This document shows, piece by piece, positions 51,040-59,136 of a DNA stretch of 64,000 nt. The stretch covers positions 51,939 to 115,938 of the forward strand of contig PLCS01000011.1 in assembly GCA_003134855.1 (NCBI GenBank), in the 5' to 3' direction. Below the pieces are notes generated by a model, which saw nothing but the letters and a program-made list of their open reading frames with translations, did no database searches and was not told the DNA's origin. The stretch comes from Acidobacteriaceae bacterium (lineage in GTDB: Bacteria; Acidobacteriota; Terriglobia; Terriglobales; Acidobacteriaceae). Made by a program: the position numbers and the translations under genes. Every line of letters begins with the position of its first letter. The stretch's first letter is position 1.

Positions 51040-53078
51040 CCGCGCACTCCAAACAACAAGAGCAAAATCAGGGTGATGAAAATGTACGCGAGATAGAGGT
51101 TGATACTGCCCGCCTGAATGCCCTTCATGCGGTTTGCCGCAGCCATGATCCGCTCCCGCAACGGGCCGTAGAGGCGCTTTTCAAAGGTGCGTTCAATCTC
51201 GCTCTCGAAGCGGATCGCGCTGGGGTAGTGCGGCGAGACTTCGTACTCCGCCTGAATCTCGCGGCGCGGGCGATAGAGTGCCGAGAAGATCATGCGCAGC
51301 GGTTTGGAAAATGCCGTCGCTGTGTATTCGTTGTCGGCGGTCAACCCAGGGAGGCCGCAATCCCACACCGGCCCAATGACACTGCGCCGCCTCCAGCGCA
51401 ATGCCAGAGGCAGCGCGAAGGCCGCGCCGGCAAGCAAGAAAAACAGCGCCATCCCGGCGGTTGAAATCGTTCCGCCCTGAACCGTTCCATGCCCCGTTCC
51501 CGCGGTGAGCGCCAAGCCGTGAGCCGTCACCAGCGCCGCGCTGGCGCGAACGCCAAGCGTCTGCTGCGTGATGGAATCGAAGACCGGCACAAACCATGTT
51601 GCGCCCAGGCCCAGTGCGATGCATCCCACCGCCAGAACCGCCATTCCGGCGCGCATCGGCAGCGAACACTCCCGCGCCTCCGCGGCTTCCTCGCTGCGCG
51701 GCAAAGCCAGAAACGGAATCGCGAAAGCCTTGACGAAACAGGCCGCCGCCAGCGCCGCCGTCAGCGCCAACAGTGAGCCGGCAATGGGGAACATCAAGCG
51801 CGTCAGGCTTTGCGTGGTGCCGAAACCGGCCAGCAGCGCCTGATACGTGAGCCACTCGCTCACAAATCCATTCAGCGGAGGCAGACCGGAGATGGCCACC
51901 GCGCCCAGCAGGAAGCACAGCGCCGTCACCGGCATGAGCCGGATCAGCCCGCCCATCTTCTCCATGTTGCGCGTGTGCGTGGCCTGCACCACGGAGCCCG
52001 CGCCCAAAAAGAGCAGCCCCTTGAAGATGGCATGGTTGAAGGTGTGATACAGAGCGGCAATCAGCGCCAGAGCGGCCAGATTCGACTGCCCAAGGGAGCG
52101 AAACATGAGCGCCGCGCCGAAGCCCATGAGGATGATGCCGATGTTTTCAATGCTGTGCCAGGCGAGCAGACGCTTGAGGTCGTGCTCCATCAGAGCATAG
52201 AGCACTCCGAGCAGAGCGGAGGCCACGCCCAGCCCCAGCACCACGGTTCCCATCCATAGCGGAGGCGGACCGTAGAAATCGAAGAAAACGCGCGCCATGC
52301 CGTAGATGCCGGTCTTGATGACGATGCCCGACATCAGCGCCGAAACGTTGCTGGGAGCAACCGGATGGGCTTCCGGAAGCCAGATGTGAACGGGGACCAG
52401 GCCCGCCTTCACGCCAAAGCCGAAGAGGAAAAGCAGAAAAACCGTACCCTGTTGAAGCGGCGTTATACGCGAAGCCAGTAGGTGGAAGCTGGAGAAGTCC
52501 AGACTGCCGCTGGCGGATGCGAGAACCAGGAACGCGATCAGCAGCAGCCCTGTGCCGGCGTGCGACATGATTAGAAACAGCATCCCGGCCTTGCGCGTCT
52601 TTTCTTTTTCGTGCTCAAAGATGATCAGGAAGAACGATGCGAGCGCCATCACTTCCCACGCCACCAGGAAAAAGAAGGCATTGGACGCGGTGAAGACCAG
52701 CGCCAAACTCGGCAGCAGCAGGTTGAGGAAGAACCCGAAGGCGCCCAGGTTGCGGCGTCCCTCCATCTCCCGCAGGTATCCAAAGGAGTACAGCGAAACA
52801 GCGGCCGCCAGCACCGCCAGCGTCACGTTGAAATAGGCCGACAGCGGGTCCAGGCGGATCGCCCATGTGAATGCCGGGTTGCCGAAGGGCAGGCCGATCA
52901 CGGTCGTGCTGCCGCTGAAGAGGACGGCCGCCGAAGCCGCGAGATCGAGAAGCGAACCCGCCAGCGCCGCCGAGCAGCCCACCCGGCGCGCAACGGCCGG
53001 TTGCCGCCACAGCGCCAGACTGGCCACGGCACCCGCAAGCCAGACGACGATCCCGCTCAGGAACAGATCGGTAATCAC
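51036..53078 (-). CDS. HyfB-like antiporter-type membrane subunit
   Basis: 680 residues, about 16 helices. Antiporter motifs: Glu in FFLVAWEVMALASFFLIIFE, Lys in FLFGFGVKAGLVPVHIWLPE, then LWHSIENIGIILMG-type (LAWHSIENIGIILM) and LYHTFNHAIFKGLLFLGAGS. The C-terminal extension with VSPHYPSAIRFESEIERTFE is typical of HyfB/HycC. With the HyfF-like protein it gives the complex two pumping modules. Overlaps the arsR-like stop region by 4 bp. Confidence 0.92.
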   Translation of the reverse strand: MITDLFLSGIVVWLAGAVASLALWRQPAVARRVGCSAALAGSLLDLAASAAVLFSGSTTVIGLPFGNPAFTWAIRLDPLSAYFNVTLAVLAAAVSLYSFGYLREMEGRRNLGAFGFFLNLLLPSLALVFTASNAFFFLVAWEVMALASFFLIIFEHEKEKTRKAGMLFLIMSHAGTGLLLIAFLVLASASGSLDFSSFHLLASRITPLQQGTVFLLFLFGFGVKAGLVPVHIWLPEAHPVAPSNVSALMSGIVIKTGIYGMARVFFDFYGPPPLWMGTVVLGLGVASALLGVLYALMEHDLKRLLAWHSIENIGIILMGFGAALMFRSLGQSNLAALALIAALYHTFNHAIFKGLLFLGAGSVVQATHTRNMEKMGGLIRLMPVTALCFLLGAVAISGLPPLNGFVSEWLTYQALLAGFGTTQSLTRLMFPIAGSLLALTAALAAACFVKAFAIPFLALPRSEEAAEARECSLPMRAGMAVLAVGCIALGLGATWFVPVFDSITQQTLGVRASAALVTAHGLALTAGTGHGTVQGGTISTAGMALFFLLAGAAFALPLALRWRRRSVIGPVWDCGLPGLTADNEYTATAFSKPLRMIFSALYRPRREIQAEYEVSPHYPSAIRFESEIERTFEKRLYGPLRERIMAAANRMKGIQAGSINLYLAYIFITLILLLLFGVRG

Positions 53079-53413
53079 CGGGTCGACGCCTCGCGTTCCA
53101 CTTCCCCAAGCATCTGAATGGCGTCGGCGAGGTTGGTCTGGAAGTACCGGCGCATGATGTCGAGAACCTCCACAAGCACCGGATTTCGAATGGAATAGAA
53201 GACCTGGTTGCCGTCCTTTCGGTTCACCACAATCTGGCGGCTTCTCAGGATCGCCAGGTGCTGGGATAGGTTCGCCTGTTCGACGCCGAGCTTCTCCTGG
53301 ATGGTCCGTGCGGAGAGCTCCCGGTCGCGCAACAACTCAAGGATGGCGATGCGGGTGGGATGGGACAGAGCCTGGAAGATGCTAGCCTTGTATGTCCGCA
53401 GCGTCTCTTGCAT
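53075..53413 (-). CDS. ArsR-family transcriptional regulator
   Basis: 112 residues from the ATG at 53413. Winged-helix core FQALSHPTRIAILELLRDRE, SARTIQEKLGVEQANLSQHL and AILRSRQIVVNRKDGNQVFY, the ArsR/SmtB plan. It contains no cysteine at all, so neither a thiol-metal site nor the persulfide switch of BigR/SqrR can exist. First gene of the operon, with a 4-bp overlap into the HyfB-like gene; the operator-like palindrome at 53424-53443 lies 11 bases before its start, so it probably represses itself and the whole complex. The inducer is unknown. Confidence 0.92.
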   Translation of the reverse strand: MQETLRTYKASIFQALSHPTRIAILELLRDRELSARTIQEKLGVEQANLSQHLAILRSRQIVVNRKDGNQVFYSIRNPVLVEVLDIMRRYFQTNLADAIQMLGEVEREASTR

Positions 53414-53423
53414 ATGATGCAGT

Positions 53424-53443
53424 ATATTCGATATTACGAATAT
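53424..53443. promoter_or_regulatory. operator-like palindrome of the ArsR-type regulator
   Basis: ATATTCG-ATATTA-CGAATAT: perfect 7-bp arms with a 6-bp spacer, containing ATTC-N8-GAAT, the operator form of the BigR/SqrR branch of ArsR regulators. It is the only such site noticed and sits in the operon promoter region. Confidence 0.7.
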
Positions 53444-53610
53444 GCGCAATAGGTGTTAATCAAAGTATGCGGCCGCGCCGTGTTGGGAAGGCAATCCGGT
53501 AGGCACATCCGATCATCCCCGTGGCAATCAGGACCAATAAGTCGGCAAGTTCCATGGAATCTGTCAGATACACTTTCCGTGCCGGAATGGCCTGTAACTA
53601 CGGCGTTTGT

Positions 53611-53638
53611 CGGGGTTCGAATCCCTGCAGGCCCACCA
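53611..53638 (+). other. attachment site (attR-like): copy of the tRNA-Ile2 3' end
   Basis: CGGGGTTCGAATCCCTGCAG plus GCCCACCA, identical over 28 bases to 44894-44921. Just before it, GGCCTGTAACT (53589-53599) resembles the tRNA 5' end (GGCCTGTAGCT), so the stretch 53589-53638 could be an internally deleted tRNA copy. No functional tRNA can form. The rest of 53450-53767 contains no recognisable gene. Confidence 0.8.
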
Positions 53639-53767
53639 TTGCATGGAGCAGCCGCTCGCAAAAGCAATCTCGCTGATTCCAGGGAGAGTTTCGCACTGGA
53701 GTGCATCCTCCACTATTTCGTCGTCGCAGGCATTCGGTCCCATCCCCTACACTGAATCTTGCCTCCC

Positions 53768-56320
53768 ATGCCCGCTTATTGCGAAGTCGCATTGCCGGTG
53801 CCGCTGGACCGCGCGTTCACCTACGCGGTGCGGGAGGGGCAACTGCCGCAGCGGGGAGCGCGGGTCATCGTTCCCTTTCGCAACGAGAAGCTGATCGGGG
53901 TGGTGACCGGGCTCAGCGCCATGGCTCCGGCCGACTTCGAAGTTCGTTACCTGGAAGCGGTTCTGGACGACGAACCGCTGCTCAGCGAGCCGCTGATGGC
54001 CCTGGCCGAGTGGATGGCGCAGTACTATCTTGCTCCGCTGGGTGAAGTGCTGCGCGGGATGCTGCCGCTGATGGCCGAGGTGCGGCGCACCGTCTACTAC
54101 CGCATCACCGACCTGGGGCGGGATGTGCTGGCGGATTCGGTCGAACAGGGAACTCCGGACTCCCAGCTCCGAAAATCCGGACCTGGGGCACCCGGGGAAC
54201 CCCGATTTGTTCTCGGACAAAAGGGCGCTTCGAAGCGCAAAGGGAGGCGGCACGAGAAGTGCTCTGCCGAGGAGCAGGACCTGGAGCGCCGTGTGCTGGC
54301 GCGCCTTGCCTCGGGCGAGCCGGTGAAGGTCTCCACGCTGCGCACGGCTACAGCGGCCACACTGCCGGTGCTGGCCGGCCTCACGCGCAAGAAATGGATT
54401 GTCCGCGAGACGGCGGCCGTGGAGCGCGATGCACGGCGCACGGAGCGGTTTGCCGTGCTCATTCCCGAAACCCGGCTGCCCGCGTTGACCGTGAAGCAGC
54501 AGGCCATTTTGGCCGAGCTGGCGGCCTGCGACGGCGAGCTGCCGCTGGCCGAGCTGCGCCGTAAGGATTTGCCCTCATCCACACTGCAAACCCTTGTGCG
54601 CCGCGGCTTGGTGCGCATCGACGAGCGGCCGGCAGCCTTTCGCATGGGCGGCTTGCAAAGCCAGCCTGCGCCTCTCCGGCTCAACGAGCCGCAGATCGAC
54701 GCTCTGGCCAGCCTGGCGACAGCCTTGGGGGGATTCCATCCCTTCTTGCTACATGGAGTGACCGGCTCGGGGAAGACGGCGGTTTATCTGGCGGCGATGC
54801 AGCGGGCGCTGGATCGTGGCCTGTCGTCGATTCTGCTGGTTCCGGAGATTGGCCTGACCCCGCAATCGGTGGGCCTGCTGGACGCGGCCTTCGGAGATAA
54901 AGTCGCGCTGCTGCACTCCGCGCTCACGCCCGAAGAGCGCAGCGAGCAGTGGCGGCGCATCCGGCGTGGCGAAGCGCCCATCGTCGTCGGCACGCGCTCG
55001 GCGATCTTCGCGCCCGTGCCCCATCTCGGCCTGATCCTGGTGGACGAAGAGCACGACCAGAGCTACAAGCAGGAGGAGACGCCGCGCTACAACGCCCGCG
55101 ACGTAGCCGTGATGCGCGCCAAAATCGAGGGCGCCGTGGTTGTGATGGGCTCGGCGACGCCGTCGCTGGAGAGCTGGCAGAACTCGGCGACAGGCAAGTA
55201 CCAGCGCATCGAAATGCGCGATCGTGTAATGAACCGCCCGCTGCCCGAGGTCGAACTGATCGATATGCGCCGCGAGTTTCAGGAGACCGGGCAGGAGCAG
55301 CTCTTTTCGCGCGCGCTGGTGGAGAAGACGCAGACCGCTCTGGATCGCGGCGAGCAGGCACTGATCCTGCTCAACCGCCGCGGCTACTCCTTCGCCGTCC
55401 TCTGTCGCGCCTGCGGAGAAAAGCTGGAGTGCGAGAACTGCGCCATCGCGCTCACCCACCATAAGCCAACGGGTGAAGATGCCGAAGTAGCGCGCGCGGG
55501 CCAGCGCCTGGAATGTCACTACTGCGGCTTCCGGCGCGTCGTCCCGGCTCGCTGCCCCAAGTGCGAGAGCGAGCATCTTTACTATCTTGGCGCCGGCTCA
55601 GAACAAGGCGAAGAACGGCTGGGCGAAATCTTTCCTACCGCGCGCATCGGCCGCATGGATCGCGACACGGTGCGCGGCCGCTACGACCTGGAAAGGCTGC
55701 TGGCGCGGCTGCATTCCGGCGAGATCAACCTGCTCGTGGGCACGCAGATGATCGCCAAGGGCCACGACATTCACGGCGTCACGCTGGTGGGCGTTGTGGG
55801 CTGCGACTGTGCGCTCTCCATGCCCGACTTCAGGGCAGCCGAGCGCGTCTTTCAACTGATGACGCAGGTCTCAGGCCGCGCCGGACGGGGCGATCTGCCG
55901 GGCCGCGTCGTGGTGCAGACCTACTACCCGGACCATTACGCGATTCTGGCCGCCAGCACTCACGACTACAACAGCTTCGTCGAGCGCGAACTGAAGTACA
56001 GGCGCTGGATGCACTATCCGCCTTTCGGCGTGCTGGCCAACGTGCTCATCCAGTCGCCCAAGCTGGAAGAAGCCGTCGCTTGGTCCGGCGAACTGGGCAA
56101 GTGGTTCCAGCGGACCGCGCCGGAGGGTGTGCGCGTCCTCGGCCCTTGCACAGCGCCCATCGCGCGCATCAAAGGCGTCTACCGCTTTCACATGATTCTC
56201 AAGGCAGCCTCGCGCAAAGCTCTCAATGCCACGCTACGCGGAATGCTGGCCCACGCCGATCATGCGCAAATCCCGCGCAGAAACCTGATTGTGGATGTGG
56301 ATGCGCTGCGGCTGATGTAG
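53768..56320 (+). CDS. priA: primosomal replication protein N' (PriA helicase)
   Basis: 850 residues; restarts stalled replication forks. The N-terminal DNA-binding domain starts AYCEVALPVPLDRAFTYAV. Helicase motifs: Walker A HGVTGSGKTAVYLAAM (near residue 330), DEEHDQSYKQEE, GSATPSLESW, LLNRRGYS. The zinc region has CRACGEKLECENC and CHYCGFRRVVPARCPKC; TQMIAKGHDIHGVTLVGVV and QVSGRAGRGDLPG complete it. The ATG at 53768 is chosen over the TTG at 53759. About residues 125-150 are encoded by a repeat of the family seen at 36851-36971, placed in the linker between the N-terminal domain and the rest, without breaking the frame. Confidence 0.95.
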   Translation: MPAYCEVALPVPLDRAFTYAVREGQLPQRGARVIVPFRNEKLIGVVTGLSAMAPADFEVRYLEAVLDDEPLLSEPLMALAEWMAQYYLAPLGEVLRGMLPLMAEVRRTVYYRITDLGRDVLADSVEQGTPDSQLRKSGPGAPGEPRFVLGQKGASKRKGRRHEKCSAEEQDLERRVLARLASGEPVKVSTLRTATAATLPVLAGLTRKKWIVRETAAVERDARRTERFAVLIPETRLPALTVKQQAILAELAACDGELPLAELRRKDLPSSTLQTLVRRGLVRIDERPAAFRMGGLQSQPAPLRLNEPQIDALASLATALGGFHPFLLHGVTGSGKTAVYLAAMQRALDRGLSSILLVPEIGLTPQSVGLLDAAFGDKVALLHSALTPEERSEQWRRIRRGEAPIVVGTRSAIFAPVPHLGLILVDEEHDQSYKQEETPRYNARDVAVMRAKIEGAVVVMGSATPSLESWQNSATGKYQRIEMRDRVMNRPLPEVELIDMRREFQETGQEQLFSRALVEKTQTALDRGEQALILLNRRGYSFAVLCRACGEKLECENCAIALTHHKPTGEDAEVARAGQRLECHYCGFRRVVPARCPKCESEHLYYLGAGSEQGEERLGEIFPTARIGRMDRDTVRGRYDLERLLARLHSGEINLLVGTQMIAKGHDIHGVTLVGVVGCDCALSMPDFRAAERVFQLMTQVSGRAGRGDLPGRVVVQTYYPDHYAILAASTHDYNSFVERELKYRRWMHYPPFGVLANVLIQSPKLEEAVAWSGELGKWFQRTAPEGVRVLGPCTAPIARIKGVYRFHMILKAASRKALNATLRGMLAHADHAQIPRRNLIVDVDALRLM
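54151..54193. repeat. hairpin repeat half-copy D inside priA
   Basis: Matches the right half of the element at 36851-36971: ACTCCGGA, CCCAG then TCCG, loop, then CGGACCTGGGGCACCC against CAGACCTGGGACACCC there. The hairpin CCCAG-C-TCCG (54162-54171) folds with CGGA-C-CTGGG. GATTTGTTCTCGGA just downstream is also shared with that element. Confidence 0.7.
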
Positions 56321-56346
56321 GCACCTATGGTGCGGCCAGCTATTCT

Positions 56347-57036
56347 TTACCCTTCGTCGCAAGCTTTTCCAAGCCGCAGTAACCGCACGCCAACGAGGAA
56401 GAACCAGAGCGTCGCGCCCAACGCATTCGCCATAATCAGCGGAAAGAAGCCCGTCAACGACAGTAACCCGAACACCCCTGTGATCACCCCGGTCCAGGCG
56501 CTCGCTTTCCCGAATCTTGCTTTTATCATCGTGATGCTCGCCAGCAGCACGCCCACTGATGGAATCACGATGATGTAAAAGGTCAGCAGCGGCGTCGCAT
56601 AGATCGAGGAGGCATATTCGGCCGCAGCCAGATAGGCTGCCCGATGAGCTTCGTCAGCGGCGCTGGAGTAGTTTTGAAAGAGCGCCAGCAGTGAAGCGTG
56701 ATGTGTCCATGTCACTGCCAAATCGAGAACGACAAACAGATGCAGGCAGACTACAGCCGCCAGCATCAGTTTTGTTCCCGCCTTGCGCAAGGCGATCCAC
56801 AGTGCCCAGGCAACCGGTAGATAAAGCAGATCGGTGACTACCGAAAGCCAAATAATCACCCACCACACCATCGTTTTGCCTGGCAGGTAGCGGAACCAGG
56901 CCTCGCCGGTCGCTGGAGGCGCGCCCACCCAAGCAAAGAGCGGAATAATCGCCACGTAGCCAATCGCCAAAAGTAGCGCCGCTATCCCGCCCCAGCGATA
57001 GCACTGCTTCTCTTCACAAGCATTCAAATCGTTCAT
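56347..57036 (-). CDS. DUF4386-like membrane protein, hypothetical
   Basis: 229 residues, six or seven hydrophobic segments (for example GGIAALLLAIGYVAIIPLFA, WVIIWLSVVTDLLYLPVAWA, LLTFYIIVIPSVGVLLASIT). The loops and the acidic middle (SSAADEAHRAAYLAAAEYAS) fit DUF4386-type proteins of no known function. The ATG at 57036 follows GAGAGG with good spacing; an ATG at 57054 is possible. It is convergent with priA and stands alone. Confidence 0.7.
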   Translation of the reverse strand: MNDLNACEEKQCYRWGGIAALLLAIGYVAIIPLFAWVGAPPATGEAWFRYLPGKTMVWWVIIWLSVVTDLLYLPVAWALWIALRKAGTKLMLAAVVCLHLFVVLDLAVTWTHHASLLALFQNYSSAADEAHRAAYLAAAEYASSIYATPLLTFYIIVIPSVGVLLASITMIKARFGKASAWTGVITGVFGLLSLTGFFPLIMANALGATLWFFLVGVRLLRLGKACDEG

Positions 57037-57228
57037 CTCAACCGACCTCTCCATGATGGCTTTTTACTTCTCCAAATTCATACATAGCGGACTATTGAAT
57101 TGTCCAGTCTTACCCATATGCGGTGTGCATCCTGGCAGTTTTCCATGCATTTGGTGACAGAGCGTCTGCAACATATTGATTATGATATTCCGGCGGGCAC
57201 AATAGGATATGCGTCCCCTCCATGCACT

Positions 57229-59136
57229 TTAGGCAGCCGCCATCCGCGCTACGGTCAGCACGGTAATATCATCTTCCTGGCCCCAGCGCTGCGCGGCTTC
57301 GGCGATCTCCGCGGCTGGCTTCGTCGTCAGCGCAGCCATGCGTTCGAAGCCGAGTAGCTCGCCGTTGGCCTTTCGAGCTTCTACCACGCCGTCGGAGAGG
57401 AACGTGATTGCACTTTCAGTTTGAATCTCCGTCTCGCTGTAACTGGCCTGCGGGCTAACGCCCAGAGGAAGGCCATTTTCAAGCAGCACTTCGCGGCCGT
57501 CCAGATAGGGAGAGATATGGCCCGCATTGGATATCACCACGCGATTGCCGGGATAAAACCGCGCACAACAGGCGGTGACGAAGCCGCCGCCAGTCTTGCC
57601 TGCAACGGCTCTGTTCAGATATTCGAGCAAATGAGCCGGGCTGCGCTCGATTTCGTTGGCAAGGCTGCCCAGCACAGAGGCCACCAGCATGGCCGCATCC
57701 AGGCCCTTGCCGCTCACGTCGCCCACCACCACCAGCAGCGAACCGTCCGGGAGCGAGACGGTGCGATAAAAGTCGCCGCCCACCTCGATGGCTGGCCGGT
57801 ACACGGCCTCGATGGAAAACCCTGGGACATGCAAAGCGTTCCCGCCCAACAACTGCTCCTGCATACGCCGGGCCGAGGCCATCTCCTGCTCCAGCGAAAC
57901 CTGGCGAAGCTGCTCCACGCGGAAGCGAATGTAGAGGACAGAGAGAGTAACGAAGACGAAGACAACCTCAGCAAGAGCGCGGATATCGACAGAAACCGGC
58001 CCCAGCGGCATAAAACGCAGGTCGGAGACGCCGAGAAAATGGGAGATAGTGTTCACCCACGCATCGGTTAACTGGCCAATCAGTAGCGCAATGGCGATGG
58101 CAACCGAGCCGGCCTTGCGTTCGAGCAGAAGGCCGATCGCCGCCAACAGGATGAGGAGCACGGGTACGGCGGAGGAGACGCTGAAGAAGGCGGCATTGGT
58201 GAAGGTACCCTGGGTGGCCATCGCGAATACCGCTGCCAATCCAAAGAGGAGTTGCACGGCCGCTCCCACTTCCAGCAAGCGGCGGAGGAGTGGGCAAAGA
58301 TGGGCCAGAAACAGAACGCGGGTTGCGCCTAAAAGGGCATATACGGCAAAAACAAGCACCGGAGCCCAGGAGCGGCGCATGACCGAATTGGATGAGGCAA
58401 GCATGCCGCCAACCAGAGGAGCCAGGAATGTGCCGGAGCAAAAGATGCCCAGGAGAAGGTATTCGACGCGGCTGCGCTGCGCGCTGTAGAGGACAAAGGC
58501 CACGCAGCCGGCGCCCAGCATCAACAACAGGGCAAGGTTCCAGGGCAGATTGCGCACGATGCCGGAGTCGATCGACAGCTTGGTCCGGTCAAGGACCGTG
58601 GAGAGGAGGCCGATCTCGGGGGCGCGAGAAAAGCGGGCGGCGCCGAAGCTATAGAAAGGGAACAAGCTGGTGGATGCAGCCCCCCGCCAGCGGCGAATGG
58701 CGATAGGTACAATCTGCCCCTTGATGAGGCCAGGGGGGATGGGGAAGGTCAGATTGCGGTCAAACGGTGACTCGGGGCTTGGCGTCCAATGGCCGAAGCG
58801 GCCCACGGAGACGCCTTCGACATAGACTTCATAGACCTCATCGAAGGGAGGCATCCCAATGGCCAGTTCGCGGTCCCGGAGCGAGGCCGGCAGCGATATC
58901 GCCGTCCGATACCAGAGAAATCCAGGATCGAAGACCAGACCGGTATTTTTCGTGGGGCTTTCGCCGAGTTTCCAGCCGGAGTCGTCGAAATCGGGCTTGG
59001 CCCAGTTGAGGTCGTCACCGGCGTGGATGCGCCAGCTATTCAGAACGACTACATCGTTCGGTGCGGACAACTGCCCAAGAGCCGGCGCTGCCGCCGCAAT
59101 CATGCAAACTGCCAGCAACCACCGTTTCAGGCTCAT
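57229..59136 (-). CDS. membrane SpoIIE/PP2C-type serine phosphatase
   Basis: 635 residues. A signal peptide (LLAVCMIAAAAPALGQ), then a jelly-roll sensory domain (about residues 25-170, with DDLNWAKPDFDDSGWKLGE and YRTAISLPASL), seven or eight membrane helices, and a C-terminal SpoIIE domain: AIEVGGDFYRTVSLPDGSLL, VVGDVSGKGLDAAML, ISNAGHISPYL, TFLSDGVVEARKANGELLGF and GQEDDITVLTV. The metal-binding Asp residues are present. Such RsbU/P-like phosphatases switch partner anti-anti-sigma proteins by dephosphorylation in reply to an outside signal. The target genes are not in the window. A paralogue precedes it, overlapping by 4 bp. Confidence 0.9.
   Translation of the reverse strand: MSLKRWLLAVCMIAAAAPALGQLSAPNDVVVLNSWRIHAGDDLNWAKPDFDDSGWKLGESPTKNTGLVFDPGFLWYRTAISLPASLRDRELAIGMPPFDEVYEVYVEGVSVGRFGHWTPSPESPFDRNLTFPIPPGLIKGQIVPIAIRRWRGAASTSLFPFYSFGAARFSRAPEIGLLSTVLDRTKLSIDSGIVRNLPWNLALLLMLGAGCVAFVLYSAQRSRVEYLLLGIFCSGTFLAPLVGGMLASSNSVMRRSWAPVLVFAVYALLGATRVLFLAHLCPLLRRLLEVGAAVQLLFGLAAVFAMATQGTFTNAAFFSVSSAVPVLLILLAAIGLLLERKAGSVAIAIALLIGQLTDAWVNTISHFLGVSDLRFMPLGPVSVDIRALAEVVFVFVTLSVLYIRFRVEQLRQVSLEQEMASARRMQEQLLGGNALHVPGFSIEAVYRPAIEVGGDFYRTVSLPDGSLLVVVGDVSGKGLDAAMLVASVLGSLANEIERSPAHLLEYLNRAVAGKTGGGFVTACCARFYPGNRVVISNAGHISPYLDGREVLLENGLPLGVSPQASYSETEIQTESAITFLSDGVVEARKANGELLGFERMAALTTKPAAEIAEAAQRWGQEDDITVLTVARMAAA

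Noticed and set aside
53434..53706. 90-residue minus-strand frame over the attR-like site
   Set aside because: It translates the tRNA fragment and flanks; such products are common artefacts next to tRNA-inserted elements.
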